Shown here: positions 53,413 to 61,140 of the stretch, piece by piece
How the letters are laid out: each line of letters starts with the position of its first letter
Numbering within the stretch: the first letter of the stretch is position 1
Assembly (NCBI RefSeq): GCF_009797935.1
Contig: NZ_VOLC01000016.1
Span: forward strand, 62,001-126,000
Direction: 5' to 3'
Length of the DNA stretch: 64,000 bases
DNA from: Lunatibacter salilacus
GTDB taxonomy: Bacteria > Bacteroidota > Bacteroidia > Cytophagales > Cyclobacteriaceae
The notes under the pieces: model-generated
The model's database searches: none
What the model saw: the letters and a program-made list of their open reading frames with translations, nothing else
What the model was told of the DNA's origin: nothing
Made by a program: the position numbers and the translations under genes

Positions 53413-53887
53413 CTAATATTTTTTTTAATCTCATTTTAATTCTTCGAACACGAACACCAATATTGTTTGGATTTGTACCCATAATATCAGCGATTTCCTG
53501 ATTTGACTTTTCTTCTAAATAAAGCATAATAATGGCTCTATCAATTTCTGATAGTTTCCGAATAGCATCATACAGCAGGTTTAGAGATTCGTCAGAAAAT
53601 GCATAATTGTCTTCTGTTTCTTGAGCAGGCAAAGAATCGGATACAAAATGCTGACTGTTGTTTTTCTTTTTCTTCAATAAAGTCAAACAAACGTTCAGCG
53701 AAATTCGGTAGACCCAGGTACTCCATTGTGATTCCTCACGAAAGTTTTCTTTACTCCTCCAAATTTGCAAACATACTTCCTGGTAATAATCTTCAAAATC
53801 CTCTTGTGAATTGGTATATGCCCTACACAATTTGATGATTATTCCAGAAAAGGGAAGTATAGATGTTTTATAAAAATCGGAACTCAA
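53396..53887 (-). CDS. ECF-type RNA polymerase sigma factor
   Basis: A 163-residue sigma-70 family protein. Region 2 is seen as YTNSQEDFEDYYQEVCLQIW and FREESQWSTWVYRISLNVCL. Region 4 is LSEIDRAIIMLYLEEKSNQE and IADIMGTNPNNIGVRVRRIK. It probably transcribes a small regulon in response to a membrane signal sensed through the overlapping downstream membrane protein. Confidence 0.93.
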   Translation of the reverse strand: MSSDFYKTSILPFSGIIIKLCRAYTNSQEDFEDYYQEVCLQIWRSKENFREESQWSTWVYRISLNVCLTLLKKKKNNSQHFVSDSLPAQETEDNYAFSDESLNLLYDAIRKLSEIDRAIIMLYLEEKSNQEIADIMGTNPNNIGVRVRRIKMRLKKILDGKIN

Positions 53888-53988
53888 ATCTGCCTTTTTT
53901 TAGTTAGTGGCTCAAATCTTGAATTATTACATTGAAATTAGAATTTTCTAAAGATATTTTTTAGGACATTACATAATGACGCACAACC

Positions 53989-54061
53989 TAAAGAGTTTTA
54001 AACGCAATCTAGCCAAAAAAATTACTATTTGAGAAAGAGTTCCCTAGATTGCGGTTAAAAC
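53989..54061. repeat. Hairpin repeat copy 1 (CGCAATCTAG...CTAGATTGCG)
   Basis: GTTTTAAACGCAATCTAG (53995-54012) and CTAGATTGCGGTTAAAAC (54044-54061) are inverted with one mismatch. The 31-nt middle holds CCAAAAAAATTACTATTTGA. A second copy in the same orientation lies at 56697-56767. The two bracket the IS91-like remnant and the cassette-like gene. Confidence 0.85.
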
Positions 54062-54275
54062 TTAGTTGGACGAAACCGGGGGCCTGTCTATGGGCATTTA
54101 TGTTTTGTTTTTTGTGTGATTTTGAGGTGTGTTGTACCAGCAACCTCAATTTTGGTCTGCAAAACCGCTGACTTCCTTATGCTTTCGATGGTGTTAGGGC
54201 AGTCCTCTCCCATTAACGCCCGGATGCGTTTGATTTGGACCATGATTTCAAAGAACGTCGCTGTTTTGGGTTCTA

Positions 54276-54870
54276 TCAGGGCTCTTTGCCCTTCCCCTCC
54301 GCAAGGCCATAGATCATCTTCCCTGTTTCGCAACAGCGGCACTTGAATAGGTCCTTACCCAGTATTTCCTCCAGAATCTCATAGGTCTACAATCCCTCAT
54401 AAAAGGAAATGAACCTTGCCGCTTTCAGCAGCCTGAAACAGTCTTCCATTGTGGTCTTGCTGTTCGCCGATGACATGATCCCGTAATACCTTACCTTGTA
54501 AAATCCGCTTGGAAGAACGTGTTGCATGAACCTTCGGGTGAATTAGGCGCCCGGTAGTTCCATGATTTTGGTTTTGCGGTCCCGGTAATCCTTCCACCTG
54601 AACTTTACGGTGCCATCTTCAACGGCCAGTATCCGGCTGTTGCTGATTGCCACCCGGTTACGGCAGCTGTTGTAACTTAACCTGCTTTCGCCACAGGTGG
54701 ACGCAGGTGAGGGTATGGCTACCCATTTTTGCGGTCCTGCAGTCCAGTATGTCATTGTATGCGTTCGCTTGGTCGGCACATAGCTTTCCCGAGCCCAGGA
54801 AGTTTTCCTTTTGGGATTCCAGAATATCGGAAAGCTCAGCGCCGCCGTTCCTGATGTTGGCCGTTTCCAT
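54276..54870 (-). pseudogene. IS91-family Y1 transposase remnant, catalytic core deleted
   Basis: ATG 54868-54870 overlaps the recombinase stop (TGATG). The start reads GGAELSDILESQKENFLGSG, then KLCADQANAYNDILDCRTAK, then MGSHTLTC, the N-terminal zinc-finger region of IS91 transposases. After a frameshift it continues CGESRLSYNSCRNR, normally followed by HCPKC and some 200 residues with the HUH and Tyr motifs. Here CRNR is joined directly to VAISNSRILAVEDGTVKFRW, which belongs near the C-terminus. YKVRYYGIMSSANSKTTMED and YEILEEILGKDLFKCRCC follow with stops between. So it has an internal deletion, a frameshift and nonsense codons. Confidence 0.8.
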
Positions 54871-55669
54871 CACAGCCCATCCAGGGGACTTTTGATCTTC
54901 GAGGGATCGAAGTTGGTCACATGCAGGTAACCCGAGGTCGTTCTCAGGGATCTGTCCCCAAAAGTACCTGGAAGACCCTGATGTTAGTGCCCTGTTCCAG
55001 AAGTTGTGTGGCAAATGTATGCCGGAGTGTGTGGAAAGAGGCATCCTTCTTTATCCCGCTTTCCAGAAGGATCTTTTTGAACAGGTCCTGGACACCCCTT
55101 TCGCTGTATGCCTTACCGATAGTCCGCCCTTCGAAAAGATAGGTTTCGGGCCGGTAGTACCTGTAATATTCACGGAGCTTTTCCGACAGATCCTTGGACA
55201 GGAGGGTATACCGGTCCTAGTTTCCCTTGCCCCCGCGGACTTTCAACTGCATCCTGTCGCCGTCTATATCGCCAAACTTAAGGCCGGCCACCTCGCCCGG
55301 CCTCAGTCCTGAGCCGTAGGTAAGCGCAATCAGGCAATAATCTTTTCTGTTTATGATGCCGCCGAGGATATTGGATATCTCCTCTTTTGAAAAGACGTCG
55401 GGAAGTAGTTTCGGCCGTTTGATCTTTACCGGGTCCCAGTCCCTTCCGAGAACATCCGTGAAAAGAGTTTTGAAGGCACTGATAGTCTGGTTTACGCTCG
55501 AGACCGACAGGTTTTTCGTCTCGACTTTGTGGAAAAGATACTCTTTTAGCTCAGCTATGCTGATATGGTCGGGACTTTTTCCAAAATGGCTGGAAACTAA
55601 CGATACATGGGAAATGTAATTCTCGGTACTTCTGGGAGAGTATTTTCTGATCTGCATCTCCTCATACAT
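54870..55669 (-). pseudogene. Tyrosine recombinase of the IS91-like unit, inactivated
   Basis: From ATG 55669: MYEEMQIRKYSPRSTENYIS (SAM-like N-domain), then LTYGSGLRPGEVAGLKFGDI with the first catalytic Arg, VRGGKGN and a TAG at 55217-55219 in place of a Lys (KGKxDR motif). The frame continues DRYTLLSKDLSEKLREYYRY, FHTLRHTFATQLLEQG (HxLRH box) and VFQVLLG. One base is lost there; the corrected tail reads TSGYLHVTNFDPSKIKSPLD, with the catalytic Tyr, and stops at 54870-54872. About 270 residues in all. Recombinases of this type accompany IS91-like transposases in Bacteroidota. Confidence 0.82.
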
Positions 55670-55800
55670 CTGCTGACGTAGGCTTTTTTTTCCATGATTG
55701 ATAAAGTTTAATGATTATACATGGAATAAAAATATCTATATATCTGAAAATAAGAGCATTAATTTCGAAAAAGTGAAAAACTACCGACGTAGGAGGTTTT

Positions 55801-55932
55801 GTTCAACGGTTTGCGGCTTGGCGAAGGGCGGGATTTTTAGCACTAAAGTTCATACGAAGCACAAAAGTTGAACCTTGCACAAATGTTTCTACGAAGCACG
55901 TCAGCCCGCCTTTTGCCAAACCGCTGTTAGCG
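55801..55932 (-). other. attC-like imperfect palindrome after the cassette-like gene
   Basis: 132 bp. On the plus strand it begins GTTCAACGGTTTGCGGCTTG, GCGAAGGGCGGG and ends CCCGCCTTTTGCCAAACCGC, TGTTAGCG. The arms pair (AACGGTTTG..GCGAAGGGCGGG against CCCGCCTTTTGC..CAAACCGCT) with a 7-nt bulge. Size and bulged-palindrome shape are those of integron attC sites. GTTCAAC fits the RYYYAAC core; GTTAGCG fits GTTRRRY only partly. The inner part contains two GAAGCACG/GAAGCACA words. Confidence 0.5.
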
Positions 55933-55939
55933 GAAGTTT

Positions 55940-56680
55940 TTAATTCCACGGATTTTTATGTTTAATTATTTCTGTCAATTCGTTTCCTATTCTCGTAACA
56001 AGTTCTTCACCTGCAAATGTTATTGTTCCTTCGTGGGAAATATAAATTAACCAACTTGTTTTGAAGTCGCAATAAGCGGATTCAATCCAATCAATGTCAA
56101 ACGTTGAAGTCTCAACTTCGTAGTTTATATTTTCTTCTGAAAGTAGATATATTCTGTCCCCTGAAATTAATTTTAATATGCTAACTATTTTCTGAACGTC
56201 TTCAGGTTTGAATAAATCGTCTTCAAAATGGATTGTCTGAATCTTGTTTTGAGTTTTAGAAAGTGGTTCCCAATAATAGTTTTCGTCTTTCCAAGAGCCA
56301 AAATCAAAATTGTCTTTTAATAATTTTTCAAGGCTTTTAGATTCTTCATCTTTTAATCTTCTTTCGAATGAAATCGGCAAAACACTTGAAAGTTCATTTA
56401 CATTTAGTTCAGTTACAAACTTTATAAAGTCGTTTTTAATTCTGTTAACCATTTTCAAATGTCCAACCTTGTCAAAAACTTTGGTTCGTTCGTTAAACTC
56501 TGACAAACAAGTTGTCAATATTTCGTCTTTAATTGTGTCAAACCCGTTCTTTCGTCCAACAAAATAGTCAATGCCGTTTTTTAGTCCGTTCACCATATTT
56601 TGGTGCGTGCTATAACCGTCCGAATAAAGATTCAGAATATACTCTTTTGTCTTGGTTACTATTTTTTCGGTGTCGGTCAT
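55940..56680 (-). CDS. Unknown protein in a cassette-like unit
   Basis: A 246-residue soluble protein, AT-rich and unlike its neighbours. MTDTEKIVTKTKEYILNLYS and QNMVNGLKNGIDYFVGRKNG at the N-terminus; TSWLIYISHEGTITFAGEEL near the C-terminus. No family recognised. It is closely wrapped by inverted GTTAGCGGAA(A/G)TTTT words: one 9 nt before the ATG (56683-56695) and one 8 nt after the stop (55926-55938). That is how an integron gene cassette is built: a short leader, one gene, then the attC site whose outer arm mirrors the leader. Confidence 0.75.
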   Translation of the reverse strand: MTDTEKIVTKTKEYILNLYSDGYSTHQNMVNGLKNGIDYFVGRKNGFDTIKDEILTTCLSEFNERTKVFDKVGHLKMVNRIKNDFIKFVTELNVNELSSVLPISFERRLKDEESKSLEKLLKDNFDFGSWKDENYYWEPLSKTQNKIQTIHFEDDLFKPEDVQKIVSILKLISGDRIYLLSEENINYEVETSTFDIDWIESAYCDFKTSWLIYISHEGTITFAGEELVTRIGNELTEIIKHKNPWN

Positions 56681-56696
56681 AAAATTTCCGCTAACG

Positions 56697-56767
56697 TAAA
56701 GAGTTTTAAACGCAATCTAGCCAAAAAAAAATTACTATTTGAGGTGGAGCTCCCTAGATTGCGGTTA
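56697..56767. repeat. Hairpin repeat copy 2 (CGCAATCTAG...CTAGATTGCG)
   Basis: TAAAGAGTTTTAAACGCAAT and TCTAGCC match copy 1 exactly; the middle is CCAAAAAAAAATTACTATTT and GAGGTGGAGCTCC; the closing arm is CTAGATTGCGGTTAA. Same orientation as 53989-54061, 2.7 kb apart. Confidence 0.85.
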
Positions 56768-57215
56768 ATCGTTTATATCCGCACTTTTCCCCACTCTAAG
56801 TTCGGATTATCTCCTAATTTTGTTCACTTGCAGCACTTTTAGTTCCAACTATATTTTAAACCCGTTCCAGTTAACAATAAAACCCAATAACTTCAAATCA
56901 GGCCCAAAAGAATCACCACCCCCTGAAACTACCTTGCTCGTTTTTAAAGATAGGGTTTTCTTTTTCCGGAAAAAATACCCTTATCGGGGTATTTTTAATT
57001 CCGTTTCCTCTTTTAGTATCAGAATTTATATGAATATCCTAATACTATTCTGTTTGCAATAGAAAAAGGATTGTTTAAAACGGGTTTGTTTTTATTGGTA
57101 ATGGAGCCTTTTAGCAAAAAATTCTTGGGATGTCCCAGATCATAACGAGATTTTGTTGCTTTACGGAAACCTTAAAAAAATTTCGCAAAAGGAACCAATA
57201 CCTGTATGCAAACCC
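56768..57215. other. Spacer with second ATACCC...GGGTAT palindrome
   Basis: About 450 bp. The only clear structure is ATACCC-TTATCG-GGGTAT at 56975-56992 followed by TTTTT, preceded by TTTTTAAAGATAGGG, a relative of the palindrome at 25028-25045. No gene was recognised. Confidence 0.5.
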
Positions 57216-59876
57216 CTACTCACTCTTAAGCACCACTGCCGGATTAGCCCTGGCTGCTTTTATGGTCTGGGAACCAATCATCATACATGCGATAACCATT
57301 ACAGCCAACAAACCGACAAGAAGCTCTGTCAACTGTACGGGGGTGTGGTAAGGGAAATTATTAAGTATGGTATTCTCGAAAGTGAAGTATGTAACCGGTA
57401 AGGCAATACCTGCTGAAATCAGCAGCAATAAAAGAAAATCCCTGCTTAACAGATAAACCAAGTTCCCCGAATTGGCGCCCATAACTTTCCGGATGCTGAT
57501 CTCTCTTAGTCTGGACTCTGTGGTAAATACTACCATCCCAAACAATCCCATCGAAGCAATGGAAATAGCCAAGAAAGAAAGGAACCCGATAAGCTTAATG
57601 ACAATGGAAAACTCGCTATAGGCTTCTTCTATCGCTTCCTCATAGAACTTGGCCTTGAAGGGATGCACCCGGTCAATCTTCTTCCAGGCGGATTCTATCT
57701 TGGCCATGGTAGCGGGCATATCGTTGCTCTGAATTTTGGCATTTACGGTAGCCGGCACCTCGGGTGTCCAATACATAAAAGCCACCGGCTCAATAAGGTT
57801 GTCAAGCTTTCCATAGTGAAAGTCACTGATTACCCCCACAATGGTCATCACCCGCCCGTTCCCGTGAGCATTGCTGAATATGATCTCTTTTCCGATGGCT
57901 TGCTCGGGGTCGTTGTTTGCGATGTCAAATCTCTTTAATACCTGCTGGTTTACAATCACCTCACTGACAGCTTTGGCCTCGGTGGGTCGGGTAATAAAGT
58001 TCCCCCCGGCAATAAAGGCATAGTCGTGCAAAGCGAGGTAGTTTTCGTCGACTTCATTTGTCATGACTAACACAGAGTCCAGTGGATTACTGTATTTCAT
58101 AAATCCACCCCAGGCATTTCCAACATTGGTAACAATTGTCGACCGCGACAGTCCGCTTACTTCCGGGAGTTCCCCTAACTCCTTAATAAACAGATCGGGA
58201 TTATTTCCCTGCATATCTATATTGAGGATGTTCTCCGTGTTGAATCCCAAGTCGAATGCGAGTATGCTTTTATACTGCACATAACCAACGGCGGTAGTCG
58301 TGATAAAAATCAGTGTAAGTGTATATTGAACGATGACCAGCCCCCGTCTAAACGAAACCTTTTTAAAAATTTTAAGCGGGGATGAATTCTTGAGCGCATC
58401 AATTACATTGACTTTGGAAAAGAATATTGCGGGCATAAAGCCGGCTATAATGCCCACGGATATTGAAAATAGTATAAAATAAAAAATAACCACCGGAGTA
58501 AGCTTCAGCTTTACCAACTGCTGAAGTTCCGGAGCCATATATATTAGCTGAGGCCGCAAAACAAGAAATAATAGGAACGAGATAAGTAGGGCGGCTAGGG
58601 AGATCATGACCGCCTCTGTGAGAAACTGTTGCCAAACCTGGTTCTTGTTGGCTCCGATGGCCTTGCGAAGTCCGATTTCCTTAAAGCGGCGCATGGACCG
58701 AGCCATGGATAAATTGGTATAATTGAAGCAGGCTGATAAAATGACAATGAGTGCCAAGCCCCCAAATGCCCAAAGCAATTTTGGTGGGATGTTAGGTGAC
58801 ATCATGTGTAACCCCTCGGAACGGTGGAGTTTCTCACCCACTACCACATCATGTAAAGGAATAAGATTAAGATGGACTGCGGTATGTTCCAGTCCGAGAT
58901 TTTCGTTCTCGGCAATTGCGTTAAGCTGGGACTGTATGGAAACCATGTCAGCATTTTCTTGGAACAGGACATATACATAATTTTGCCACATAGCTGTCCA
59001 TTCCTCGAAATCCGCAGCGGCTTCACTGTTTCGCTCCAACGTGGACAAAGAAACCAGTGCTTCGAAAGTTAGGTGCGAAAAGAAGGGAACATCCTTTATT
59101 ACACCTGTCACCAAGTATTCGGAAGAATTAATTCGAATGGCTTTACCCAACGCAGGTTCGTAGCCAAAAAGCTTTGTGGCTGCGAGTTCGGTCAGCACGA
59201 TGGAGTAAGGATCCCGCAGGGCAGTGTGGGGATTTCCTTCCAACATCGGAAACGTAAAGACGTTGAGCAGGGAAGGCTCCGCCCAAAAGCCCCTGACTGG
59301 CAGAATATGATCTCCTACCTCCGCATCTGCGGCAAAGCCATCCCGCAAAACGGCTACTTCTTCTACTCCGGACACATTTTCCCGGATCAACCTGCCGGTT
59401 TTGATGGATGCGGAGGGGAATTTCCTGCTTCCGTCAGCGGTTGTGGTTTGAATGCTATTAACACGGTAAATACGCTCCCCGTCCTCATGAAACCGGTCAT
59501 ATGAATGAAGATCGAAAACAAACGCTATCAGCAGCAAACCTACAGACATACTGATGGCAAGACCCGCAATATTGATAAGGGAAAACAATTTGTTACGCAT
59601 TAGATTGCGACCAGATGTTTTAATATAGCTTCCAATCATGATATGGTTTATGATATGGTTTAGAAAATGTGGCGTTCCTACAGTATAACTTCTCAAAAAC
59701 TTAATAGCATCAATAATATAAATTACCTTCGCCCTACGCGGCCCGAGGGTATGCACATTCCGGTAAAAGTATTCGTTTAAGTCACCAATAAGGTCCTCCG
59801 ACAGACTGGGTTTACAGTACCAGGATATAAACTTTTGTGCCCACCGGGGAGGCTGGTTTTGATTTTGAGGGTTCAT
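57216..59876 (-). CDS. FtsX/MacB-type ABC transporter permease with prefix domain
   Basis: An 886-residue membrane protein. Residues 10-70 (RWAQKFISWYCKPSLSEDLI, GDLNEYFYRN) are the permease prefix domain seen in Bacteroidota permeases encoded beside PadR regulators. Then comes a MacB_PCD/FtsX layout: SLINIAGLAISMSVGLLLIA, a periplasmic domain, FGGLALIVILSACFNYTNLS, MRRFKEIGLRKAIGANKNQV, a second periplasmic domain, and SIASMGLFGMVVFTTESRLR, EISIRKVMGANSGNLVYLLS. No ATPase gene is adjacent, so it must pair with one elsewhere. It follows padR by one base. Confidence 0.92.
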   Translation of the reverse strand: MNPQNQNQPPRWAQKFISWYCKPSLSEDLIGDLNEYFYRNVHTLGPRRAKVIYIIDAIKFLRSYTVGTPHFLNHIINHIMIGSYIKTSGRNLMRNKLFSLINIAGLAISMSVGLLLIAFVFDLHSYDRFHEDGERIYRVNSIQTTTADGSRKFPSASIKTGRLIRENVSGVEEVAVLRDGFAADAEVGDHILPVRGFWAEPSLLNVFTFPMLEGNPHTALRDPYSIVLTELAATKLFGYEPALGKAIRINSSEYLVTGVIKDVPFFSHLTFEALVSLSTLERNSEAAADFEEWTAMWQNYVYVLFQENADMVSIQSQLNAIAENENLGLEHTAVHLNLIPLHDVVVGEKLHRSEGLHMMSPNIPPKLLWAFGGLALIVILSACFNYTNLSMARSMRRFKEIGLRKAIGANKNQVWQQFLTEAVMISLAALLISFLLFLVLRPQLIYMAPELQQLVKLKLTPVVIFYFILFSISVGIIAGFMPAIFFSKVNVIDALKNSSPLKIFKKVSFRRGLVIVQYTLTLIFITTTAVGYVQYKSILAFDLGFNTENILNIDMQGNNPDLFIKELGELPEVSGLSRSTIVTNVGNAWGGFMKYSNPLDSVLVMTNEVDENYLALHDYAFIAGGNFITRPTEAKAVSEVIVNQQVLKRFDIANNDPEQAIGKEIIFSNAHGNGRVMTIVGVISDFHYGKLDNLIEPVAFMYWTPEVPATVNAKIQSNDMPATMAKIESAWKKIDRVHPFKAKFYEEAIEEAYSEFSIVIKLIGFLSFLAISIASMGLFGMVVFTTESRLREISIRKVMGANSGNLVYLLSRDFLLLLLISAGIALPVTYFTFENTILNNFPYHTPVQLTELLVGLLAVMVIACMMIGSQTIKAARANPAVVLKSE

Positions 59877-59877
59877 G

Positions 59878-60210
59878 CTATATGTTTTTCCAAGTAAGGG
59901 TCGGTATTCTTTCCCACAACTGGTCCCGGACCGATTTTGTATTTACCAATGCCTCTTTTGCCGATATGGTGAGCTGATAGAAACGTTTGCGTTTGCCACC
60001 CCGCATTTTTGTTGCTTCCCCCAGGTGACTGTCAAGAAGTCCCTTCTCTTCAAGCCGGTTAAGCACCGCGTGTACTACTCCCAATTTGACAGTACGGCCT
60101 GTTTGGCTGGAGAGCTCATCGCATATGGCTACACTGTATGCCTCATCCAGCAAGGCAGCGACGGTGAGCAACACAAGTTCTTCAAATTCCCCGATATTTG
60201 TCCCCTTCAT
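59878..60210 (-). CDS. PadR family transcriptional regulator
   Basis: A 110-residue winged-helix protein: LVLLTVAALLDEAYSVAICD, KLGVVHAVLNRLEEKGLLDS and RKRFYQLTISAKEALVNTKS are the PadR pattern. Its TAG is one base from the permease ATG, so it probably represses its own operon. Start at ATG 60208-60210. Confidence 0.92.
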   Translation of the reverse strand: MKGTNIGEFEELVLLTVAALLDEAYSVAICDELSSQTGRTVKLGVVHAVLNRLEEKGLLDSHLGEATKMRGGKRKRFYQLTISAKEALVNTKSVRDQLWERIPTLTWKNI

Positions 60211-60557
60211 GTAATCATTTTTATTCCTTAAATGTATGTAAAATAATTTTATTATACATACAAAGCAGTATTAAATCCCAATGAAAACTCAACAATAGAT
60301 CCATTTCACTTAAATTGCCCTCAAATAATGTTTCCTTCAAAGTCAATTTTCGAATAGAACCACAAAAAACACGGAGGTAACACGGAGGACACTGAGAATT
60401 TTAAAAAAAAACTTTGAAGGAAGAAAATTGAAACCAATTTTGTTTTTTTTTGCATTATAAGAATCTATTTATCAGTAAAGAATACCGATATCGATTAAAA
60501 ATATGGTAAACTTCGAAACTTTTATCTAAATTACAGCCCAAGATCAACGTCCAAATT
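60211..60557. other. Divergent spacer with a dispersed CACGGAGG repeat
   Basis: About 350 bp holding the padR promoter and that of the response regulator. At 60360-60395 the words CACAAAAAACACGGAGGTAA and CACGGAGGACACTGAGA form a common dispersed repeat, related in reverse to 7620-7670. Nothing else recognised. Confidence 0.5.
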
Positions 60558-61133
60558 ATGTACATAAGCACTATAAATTTCCAGATGAAAGACGGAAAAG
60601 CACATCAAAATCAGAATGAAATTACAAATAAATTGGACGATGGCCGTATTGCAAATAAATTAAGTGCTTCGTTTGATGAGTCAGAGGAGAAAACCGAGGG
60701 CACATTTATCGTTTTAGCTGATGACGATGCCGATGACAGAGACCTATTTTCCGAAGCTGTGGCAAATAGCGGTACGAAAGTAAAGATGGAAACTGCCCGT
60801 GACGGCGTGGAGTTGATCGAACTGTTAAAATCCAAAAATAAACTGCCGGACCTAATCTTTCTGGACCTGAACATGCCTAATAAAAATGGGAGAGATTGTC
60901 TTATTGAAATCAGAAAATCAGCCGAACTAAGACATATTCCTGTAGTCATATATTCGACGTCTTCTTCCCGGATTGATATTGATTTCACCTATGAGAATGG
61001 AGCGAATTTATTTGTTAGTAAACCCTCCTCTTTCCGGGAATTGGTTCAGATTGCCAAAACAGTATTGGCGTTGGATTGGAAGAAGTATCAACCGAAGTCA
61101 AACAAAGATCAATATGTTTTTTCGTTAAAATAA
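60558..61133 (+). CDS. Single-domain response regulator (Rcp1-like)
   Basis: 191 residues: an unusual ~47-residue leader, then a receiver domain. LADDDADDRDLF holds the acidic pocket, LPDLIFLDLNMPNKNGRDCL the phospho-acceptor Asp103, VVIYSTSSS the switch Ser/Thr and ANLFVSKPSS the Lys155. There is no output domain. This form usually partners phytochrome-like or PAS kinases. It lies 7 nt upstream of the histidine kinase gene, so they form a pair. The leader could be partly untranslated: a second ATG lies at codon 10. Confidence 0.92.
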   Translation: MYISTINFQMKDGKAHQNQNEITNKLDDGRIANKLSASFDESEEKTEGTFIVLADDDADDRDLFSEAVANSGTKVKMETARDGVELIELLKSKNKLPDLIFLDLNMPNKNGRDCLIEIRKSAELRHIPVVIYSTSSSRIDIDFTYENGANLFVSKPSSFRELVQIAKTVLALDWKKYQPKSNKDQYVFSLK

Positions 61134-61140
61134 TTTTGCG

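Noticed and set aside
54658-55044. 128-residue frame spanning the recombinase/transposase border
   Set aside because: It is a mixture of out-of-frame recombinase tail and in-frame transposase start created by the lost base; not a separate gene.
54870-55669. Recombinase as an integron integrase (IntI)
   Set aside because: Its short form, and its direct coupling to an IS91-like transposase gene, fit the IS91-associated recombinases; the IntI-specific extra helix is not seen.
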